From Phreatobacter stygius (GTDB lineage Bacteria > Pseudomonadota > Alphaproteobacteria > Rhizobiales > Phreatobacteraceae), in NCBI RefSeq assembly GCF_005144885.1, contig NZ_CP039690.1, forward strand, positions 6,932,873 to 6,996,872: DNA of 64,000 nucleotides, written 5' to 3'. The notes beneath the pieces are model-generated. The model saw nothing but the letters and a program-made list of their open reading frames with translations, did no database searches and was not told the DNA's origin. Position numbers and translations under genes: made by a program. Shown piece by piece: positions 58,417 to 64,000 of the stretch (its first letter is position 1; every line of letters begins with the position of its first letter).

Positions 58417-59547
58417 TCAAATCTCGCCCGGACCCTTCGCCGGTTCCCGGCGCGGGGTCTTGGCCTTGTCGCTGGTCGCGGCGGGAGCCGCTGCCGGCGT
58501 GTCGTCCTGGATCGACACTTTGGCCAGCGAAATCCCCTTCGCCGACGCCTGGGTCTTGATCTCGGCCGGCGCGGCCGGAGCCTTGGCCGCGGGGGCCTTC
58601 GGTTCGGCCTTGGCCTTGGCCGCTGCCGATTTCGGCTTCGGCGGCGTGCCGCCCGGCGTCGTCGGCTTCGGCGGAGCGCCCGGCGAAGCGGGTTTCGGCG
58701 GCGTGCCGGCCGGCTTCGGCGCGGCTTCGGCCGGAATGGCTGCGGATGCGACCTTGGCTACGGCTTCGGCGGCCGCCGGCGTCTTTGCCACCGTCTTCGA
58801 CGCGGTCTTAGCCGCGGCCGATTTCGGCTTCGGCGGCGAGCCGCCAGGGGTCGTCGGCTTGGGCGGCGCACCGGGCGATGCCGGCTTCGGCGGCGTACCG
58901 GCGGGCTTCGGCCCGGCAACCTCGAGCGGCGGCGCGACGACGGCAGGCGTCACCACCGGAACCTCCGCCACCGGCGCGACCGCGACCGGCACGGGCGCCA
59001 CGGGTGCCGCGACAACCGGCATTGCCGCGACCGGCGCGGGCGCCGCGGGTGCGGCGACAACCGGCACTGCCGCGATGGTCTCGACCTTGGCCGGCGCTTC
59101 CGCGACCGGCTTCGGCGCCTCCACCACGCTGGCGGCCGGAGCTGCCTTCGCCACAACCGGCGCGGGCTTCGACCTGGCCAGCCTCGCCTTGACGATCTCC
59201 GGCTTGACGATCTCGGGTTTGATCACCCTGGCCTTGACCACTTTCGGCTCGGCCACCCTGGCCGTCAGCGGCACGACGTCGGGCACCACGGTCAGATGCG
59301 GCACGGCAAGCTTCGCCTTGACGGCCGTGTCGGCGTTCGCCGCCTTGCCCGTCCCCGTCCCCGTCCCCGGCATGAACGCCCGCATCAGACCGATGCCGAC
59401 GCCCCACAGCGCCACCCAGCCGGTCATTGCGATCGTCATCGGCAGCACGGCCGCGGCGACCGCCGGCCCTGCCAGCTCTTCAGCGGCCCGATAGGTCCTG
59501 GGCCTGTCCTTCAACTTTGCATTCACGTCCACGACCGGAAGCGACAT
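58417..59547 (-). CDS. Membrane-anchored Pro/Ala/Lys-rich repeat protein inside the nuo operon
   Basis: 376 residues, no recognised family. The first 30 residues are soluble (NAKLKDRPRTYRAAEELAG), followed by one hydrophobic segment (about 30-57: AAAVLPMTIAMTGWVALWG). A long low-complexity tail of Ala, Pro, Val and Lys has two near-identical copies of PKPAGTPPKPASPGAPPKP...PPKPKSAAAK. Start MSLPVVDVN with AGGGTGA about 7 bases upstream; MSFKAAVH at 59598 is an alternative. It lies between nuoF and nuoG on the same strand. Function unknown; an operon-specific accessory or an unrelated passenger are both possible. Confidence 0.75.
   Translation of the reverse strand: MSLPVVDVNAKLKDRPRTYRAAEELAGPAVAAAVLPMTIAMTGWVALWGVGIGLMRAFMPGTGTGTGKAANADTAVKAKLAVPHLTVVPDVVPLTARVAEPKVVKARVIKPEIVKPEIVKARLARSKPAPVVAKAAPAASVVEAPKPVAEAPAKVETIAAVPVVAAPAAPAPVAAMPVVAAPVAPVPVAVAPVAEVPVVTPAVVAPPLEVAGPKPAGTPPKPASPGAPPKPTTPGGSPPKPKSAAAKTASKTVAKTPAAAEAVAKVASAAIPAEAAPKPAGTPPKPASPGAPPKPTTPGGTPPKPKSAAAKAKAEPKAPAAKAPAAPAEIKTQASAKGISLAKVSIQDDTPAAAPAATSDKAKTPRREPAKGPGEI
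58621..58912. repeat. Direct repeat, two ~100-bp copies 192 bp apart
   Basis: Copies 58621-58720 and 58813-58912 encode the duplicated Pro/Lys-rich block of the nuo-operon repeat protein. They differ mostly at third positions and at a few Ser/Thr or Gly codons, so the duplication is old enough to have diverged. A shorter Ala/Pro/Val repeat lies next to it (about 58970-59070). Confidence 0.75.
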
Positions 59548-59618
59548 GGCTTTCACCCTGTTCTCGTTGCGCACATGCACTGCGGCCTTGAAGGACATTT
59601 CCCCGTTGCTCGCCTTGA

Positions 59619-60923
<1,305 letters not shown>

Positions 60924-60924
60924 C

Positions 60925-61668
60925 TCACTCCTTCACGGACGGCTTGTCAGCCGCCGACGTCTTGGTGGTCGCCTTCTTGGCCGGGGCCTTCTTGGCCGCG
61001 GCCTTCTCGGCGGCCGGCCTGTCGGCAACCGCCTGATCGCCCGGGCTCGCCGCGTTGAACGGCAGGTCGTGCAGCGTCAGCGCGCCACCGGCGGGCTCGG
61101 CGCCATGGCGGCCGTTCTGCGGGCCGGGCGTCGCCTTTTCGCCACGCGCGAAGGCATCCAGCACCTTCTCGAAGCTTTCCGGCGTCAGGTCTTCATAGGT
61201 ATCGGAGAACACCTGGATCATCGGCGCGTTGACGCAGGCGCCGGCGCATTCGACCTCTTCCCAGGAAAACGCGCCGTCATCCGACAGATGGAACTGGTCG
61301 TGATGGATGCGCGACTTGCAGATCTTGATCAGGTCTTCGGCGCCGCGCAGCATGCAGGGCGTGGTGCCGCAGACTTGGACATGCGCCTTGGTGCCAACCG
61401 GCTGCAGCTGGAACATGGTGTAGAAGGTGGCGACCTCGAACACCCGGATATAGGGCATGCCCAGCATGTCGGCGATATATTCGATCGCCGCCTTAGGCAG
61501 CCAATAGGCATGCTGCTCCTGGGCCCGCCACAACAGTGGGATGACGGCGGAGGCCTTCCGCTCGACCGGATATTTGCCCATCGTTTCCGTCGCCCAGGCA
61601 AGGTTCTCCGCCGTGAAGGCGAAGGAGGCCGGTTGGACCTCGTCAGGGGCAAGTCTGCGGACGCTCAT
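60925..61668 (-). CDS. nuoE: NADH-quinone oxidoreductase subunit E with basic C-terminal extension
   Basis: Thioredoxin-like subunit holding [2Fe-2S] cluster N1a, ligated by Cys in [11 protein letters not shown] and [10 protein letters not shown]. The core ends near residue 165 ([16 protein letters not shown]). An extra tail of about 80 residues follows, ending in Lys/Ala repeats ([16 protein letters not shown]). Total 247 residues, longer than E. coli NuoE (about 166). Tails of this type occur in other alphaproteobacteria; their role is unknown. It is 24 bases downstream of the small secreted protein gene. Confidence 0.97.
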   Translation of the reverse strand: MSVRRLAPDEVQPASFAFTAENLAWATETMGKYPVERKASAVIPLLWRAQEQHAYWLPKAAIEYIADMLGMPYIRVFEVATFYTMFQLQPVGTKAHVQVCGTTPCMLRGAEDLIKICKSRIHHDQFHLSDDGAFSWEEVECAGACVNAPMIQVFSDTYEDLTPESFEKVLDAFARGEKATPGPQNGRHGAEPAGGALTLHDLPFNAASPGDQAVADRPAAEKAAAKKAPAKKATTKTSAADKPSVKE

Positions 61669-61692
61669 CGGTCGATGCTCTCGTGATTGTCG

Positions 61693-61980
61693 TCAGTTCA
61701 GCGGAATGCAGGGAAGCGCCGTCAGCCGCGCCGGCGGATCCGACTGGTTGGTTCCCCGTGCGCCGGTGACGACGCAAATAAAAGCCCTGGCGCCCTGCTG
61801 CACGGTCAGCACCACCTCGCCCGGCCGGCCATTATTGGTCGAGGACGAGATCGCGAAGCCCGAATTGATCAGTTCGCCGAGCGGCTTGCCCGCGGCCATG
61901 TCGAGCGCCTGGGCCCGGACCTCGGAACCAACCGACAGGACCGTCATGAACGACATCGCCAACAGGCGCATGACTGTCAT
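61693..61980 (-). CDS. Small secreted protein in the nuo operon
   Basis: 95 residues with an N-terminal signal peptide ([25 protein letters not shown], likely cleaved after RAQA). The mature part of about 70 residues has two cysteines (FICVVTG and LPCIPLN) that could form a disulfide in the periplasm. The ATG overlaps the nuoD stop (ATGA), and the stop is 24 bases before nuoE, so it is translated within the complex I message. No family recognised; export would place it on the other side of the membrane from the peripheral arm. Confidence 0.8.
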   Translation of the reverse strand: MTVMRLLAMSFMTVLSVGSEVRAQALDMAAGKPLGELINSGFAISSSTNNGRPGEVVLTVQQGARAFICVVTGARGTNQSDPPARLTALPCIPLN

Positions 61981-63161
61981 CGATCGACCTCCCCGAAGAC
62001 GATGTCGATCGAGCCCAGGATCGCCGACACGTCGGCCAGCATGTGGCCCTTGCACAGGAAGTCCATGGCTTGCAGATGGGCAAAACCCGGCGCCCGGATC
62101 TTGCAGCGATAGGGCTTGTTGGAGCCGTCGGCGACCAGATAGACGCCGAACTCGCCTTTCGGCGCCTCGACCGCGGCATAGACCTCGCCGGCCGGCACGT
62201 GGAAGCCTTCGGTATAAAGCTTGAAGTGGTGGATCAGCGCTTCCATCGAACGCTTCATCTCGCCGCGCTTCGGCGGCACCACCTTCTGGTCCTTGGCGGA
62301 GACCGGCCCCGGCGTCTCGCGCAAGAGCCTGGTCACCTGCTTCATGATCTTGACCGACTGGCGCATCTCTTCCATGCGGATGAGATAACGGTCGTAGCAG
62401 TCGCCGTTCTTGCCGATCGGTATGTCGAAATCGAGCTCGGCATAACATTCATAGGGCTGCGACTTGCGCAGGTCCCAGGGCGTGCCGGACCCGCGGATCA
62501 TCACGCCGGAAAAACCCCAGGCCCAGCATTCCTCGATCGACACGACGCCGATATCGACATTGCGCTGCTTGAAGATGCGGTTCGGCGTCAACAGCGCGTC
62601 GAGGTCGTCGACCACCTTCAGGAACGGGTCGCACCAGGCTTCGATATCGTCGACGAGCTTCACCGGCAGGTCCTGGTGCACGCCGCCGACGCGGAAATAG
62701 GCCGCGTGCATGCGCGAGCCGGAGGCGCGCTCGTAGAAGATCATCAGCTTCTCGCGCTCCTCGAAGCCCCAGAGCGGCGGCGTCAGCGCGCCGACATCCA
62801 TGGCTTGCGTGGTGACGTTGAGAAGATGCGACAGGATGCGGCCGATTTCGCTGTAGAGCACCCGGATCAGCTGGGCCCGGCGCGGCACCTCGATGCCGAG
62901 CATCCGCTCGATCGCCAGACAGAAGGCATGTTCCTGGTTCATTGGCGCGACATAGTCGAGCCGGTCGAAATAGGGGATCGCCTGCAGATAGGTCTTGGTC
63001 TCGATCAGCTTTTCGGTGCCGCGATGCAGCAGGCCGATATGCGGATCGACACGCTCGACCACCTCGCCGTCGAGCTCCATCACCAGGCGCAGCACGCCGT
63101 GGGCCGCCGGGTGCTGCGGGCCCCAGTTGAAGGTGAAATTACGGATATCGTGTTCGCCCAT
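61977..63161 (-). CDS. nuoD: NADH-quinone oxidoreductase subunit D
   Basis: 394-residue 49-kDa-type subunit lining the quinone-binding site. [20 protein letters not shown] near residue 8 includes the quinone-contacting His. [39 protein letters not shown] and the C-terminal [11 protein letters not shown] are conserved. It is a separate gene from nuoC, as usual in alphaproteobacteria, and starts 12 bases after nuoC. Confidence 0.98.
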   Translation of the reverse strand: MGEHDIRNFTFNWGPQHPAAHGVLRLVMELDGEVVERVDPHIGLLHRGTEKLIETKTYLQAIPYFDRLDYVAPMNQEHAFCLAIERMLGIEVPRRAQLIRVLYSEIGRILSHLLNVTTQAMDVGALTPPLWGFEEREKLMIFYERASGSRMHAAYFRVGGVHQDLPVKLVDDIEAWCDPFLKVVDDLDALLTPNRIFKQRNVDIGVVSIEECWAWGFSGVMIRGSGTPWDLRKSQPYECYAELDFDIPIGKNGDCYDRYLIRMEEMRQSVKIMKQVTRLLRETPGPVSAKDQKVVPPKRGEMKRSMEALIHHFKLYTEGFHVPAGEVYAAVEAPKGEFGVYLVADGSNKPYRCKIRAPGFAHLQAMDFLCKGHMLADVSAILGSIDIVFGEVDR

Positions 63162-63173
63162 CTCGATCTCCGC

Positions 63174-63779
63174 TCAATTCGCCTTGGATTTCTCGTCGCC
63201 GGGCAGCACGTAATCCGTACCCTCCCATGGTGACAGGAAGTCGAACTGGCGGAATTCCTGGGCAAGCCGGACCGGCTCGTAGACGACCCGCTTCTGCTGG
63301 TCGTCGTAACGCACCTCGACGAAACCGGAGGTCGGAAAGTCCTTGCGCAGCGGATGGCCGTCGAAGCCGTAATCGGTCAACAGCCGGCGCAGGTCCGGGT
63401 GCCCGGTGAACAGCACGCCGTAGAGATCGTAGGTCTCGCGCTCGAACCAGACGGCGCCGGGGAAAACCGGCGTGATCGAGGCGACCGGCGTGGTTTCGTC
63501 GGTCTGCACCTTCACGCGGACGCGCGTGTTCTGCTTCGGCGACAGGAAGTGGTAGACCACGTCGAAACGTCTGGCCCGGCCGGGATAGTCGACGCCGCAG
63601 ACGTCGATGATGTTCCAGAACTGGCAGCGCGCGTCGTCGCGCAGGAAGGTCACCACCTTGGTGATCTCGCTGGCTTCCGCCGTCAGCGTCAGTTCGCCAT
63701 AGGCCACCGTCGCGCCGGTGACGGCGCCAGCAAGGGCCTTGGCGATGTAGTCGCCGAGATCGTTCAGCGTCCCGTCCAT
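63174..63779 (-). CDS. nuoC: NADH-quinone oxidoreductase subunit C
   Basis: 201-residue 30-kDa-type subunit of the peripheral arm. Conserved [11 protein letters not shown]-like region is present as [38 protein letters not shown] around residues 112-150. Start [12 protein letters not shown] at 63779, 18 bases after the nuoB stop. Confidence 0.98.
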   Translation of the reverse strand: MDGTLNDLGDYIAKALAGAVTGATVAYGELTLTAEASEITKVVTFLRDDARCQFWNIIDVCGVDYPGRARRFDVVYHFLSPKQNTRVRVKVQTDETTPVASITPVFPGAVWFERETYDLYGVLFTGHPDLRRLLTDYGFDGHPLRKDFPTSGFVEVRYDDQQKRVVYEPVRLAQEFRQFDFLSPWEGTDYVLPGDEKSKAN

Positions 63780-63797
63780 TCGATACCCCTGCCCGTC

Positions 63798-64000
63798 TCA
63801 GCGCTCGATCGTGCCGGTGCGGCGGATCTTCTTTTGCAGAAGCAGCACACCATAAAGCAGCGCTTCCGCGGTCGGCGGGCAGCCCGGCACATAGATGTCG
63901 ACCGGCACGATGCGGTCGCAGCCGCGCACCACCGCGTAGGAATAGTGGTAATAGCCGCCGCCATTGGCGCAGGAGCCCATCGAGATGACGTAGCGCGGCT
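63798..64000 (-). CDS. nuoB: NADH-quinone oxidoreductase subunit B, 5' part outside the window
   Basis: C-terminal 66 or so codons of the subunit carrying cluster N2, the last electron donor to quinone. Visible are [21 protein letters not shown] and [19 protein letters not shown], which contain two of the four cluster cysteines. The remaining tandem-cysteine motif and start lie beyond base 64000, as must nuoA. Confidence 0.97.
   Translation of the reverse strand, partial: PRYVISMGSCANGGGYYHYSYAVVRGCDRIVPVDIYVPGCPPTAEALLYGVLLLQKKIRRTGTIER

Noticed and set aside
55820-59494. 1224-codon open frame on + over nuoG, the repeat protein and nuoH
   Set aside because: It is antisense to well-supported genes with conserved motifs; GC-rich third positions produce long stop-free shadow frames. 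No domain recognisable.

Overview
The window is GC-rich, densely packed bacterial chromosome. Gene content and gene order point to an alphaproteobacterium of the order Hyphomicrobiales (Rhizobiales). The clues are dprA-topA-rnr-DUF983-Nudix, tpiA-secG-pyrG with kdsA nearby, ppiD-trpE-trpG-trpD-trpC, and nuoB..nuoN-birA-rnj-mce-DUF1467-proS, together with a phasin and a short ProS. No rRNA, tRNA, CRISPR array, transposase, integrase or phage gene is visible.

Layout. 1-7579: information-processing block (dprA with its start outside the window, topA, rnr, a DUF983 membrane protein, a Nudix hydrolase), all on +. 7655-16661: an eight-gene minus-strand accessory operon: an NMT1/SsuA-type ABC importer, a frameshifted FAD oxidoreductase, a LacI-family regulator, an unusual M19 dipeptidase homologue, an aldehyde dehydrogenase and an ACMSD-like amidohydrolase. 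A promoter overlapping an inverted repeat lies just upstream. 16942-22292: MFS transporter, SnoaL-like protein, glmS, and an orphan peptide-type binding protein. 22325-22495: a long inverted repeat. 22536-30228: minus-strand cell-envelope and metabolism genes (glmU, kdsA, a yjfC/yjfM/yjfL-like triad, pyrG, secG, tpiA). 30382-36234: ppiD and trpEGDC on +. 36414-42935: TadG-like VWA protein, phasin, a D-Ala-D-Ala carboxypeptidase with a SPOR domain, a J-domain/VWA pair, and a Tat-exported kelch protein. 42960-43389: a Gdx/SugE guanidinium exporter whose leader carries a clear guanidine-II (mini-ykkC) riboswitch and its own promoter. 43407-45120: proS and a probable structured small RNA ending in a strong terminator. 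45213-64000: DUF1467, mce, rnj, birA and the complex I operon nuoN..nuoB on the minus strand, with nuoB running off the end.

How the genes work together. The nuo genes encode nearly all of NADH:ubiquinone oxidoreductase (nuoA lies outside). Two genes not belonging to the canonical set sit inside this operon: a membrane-anchored Pro/Ala/Lys-rich protein between nuoF and nuoG, and a small secreted protein between nuoE and nuoD. glmS and glmU make UDP-GlcNAc, and kdsA makes KDO-8-phosphate for lipopolysaccharide. trpEGDC covers chorismate to indole-glycerol phosphate. The accessory operon looks like uptake plus oxidation/decarboxylation of an unidentified small carboxylated or nitrogenous compound.

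The most noteworthy observations are the guanidine-II riboswitch with promoter in front of gdx, the unassigned structured RNA at about 44909-45120, the operon-internal foreign genes in nuo, and the accessory operon. That operon combines a metal-ligand-depleted M19 homologue, a one-base frameshift in a C5 run, and a putative operator straddling the -10 element. Long antisense ORFs over many genes are codon-bias shadows and were left out.
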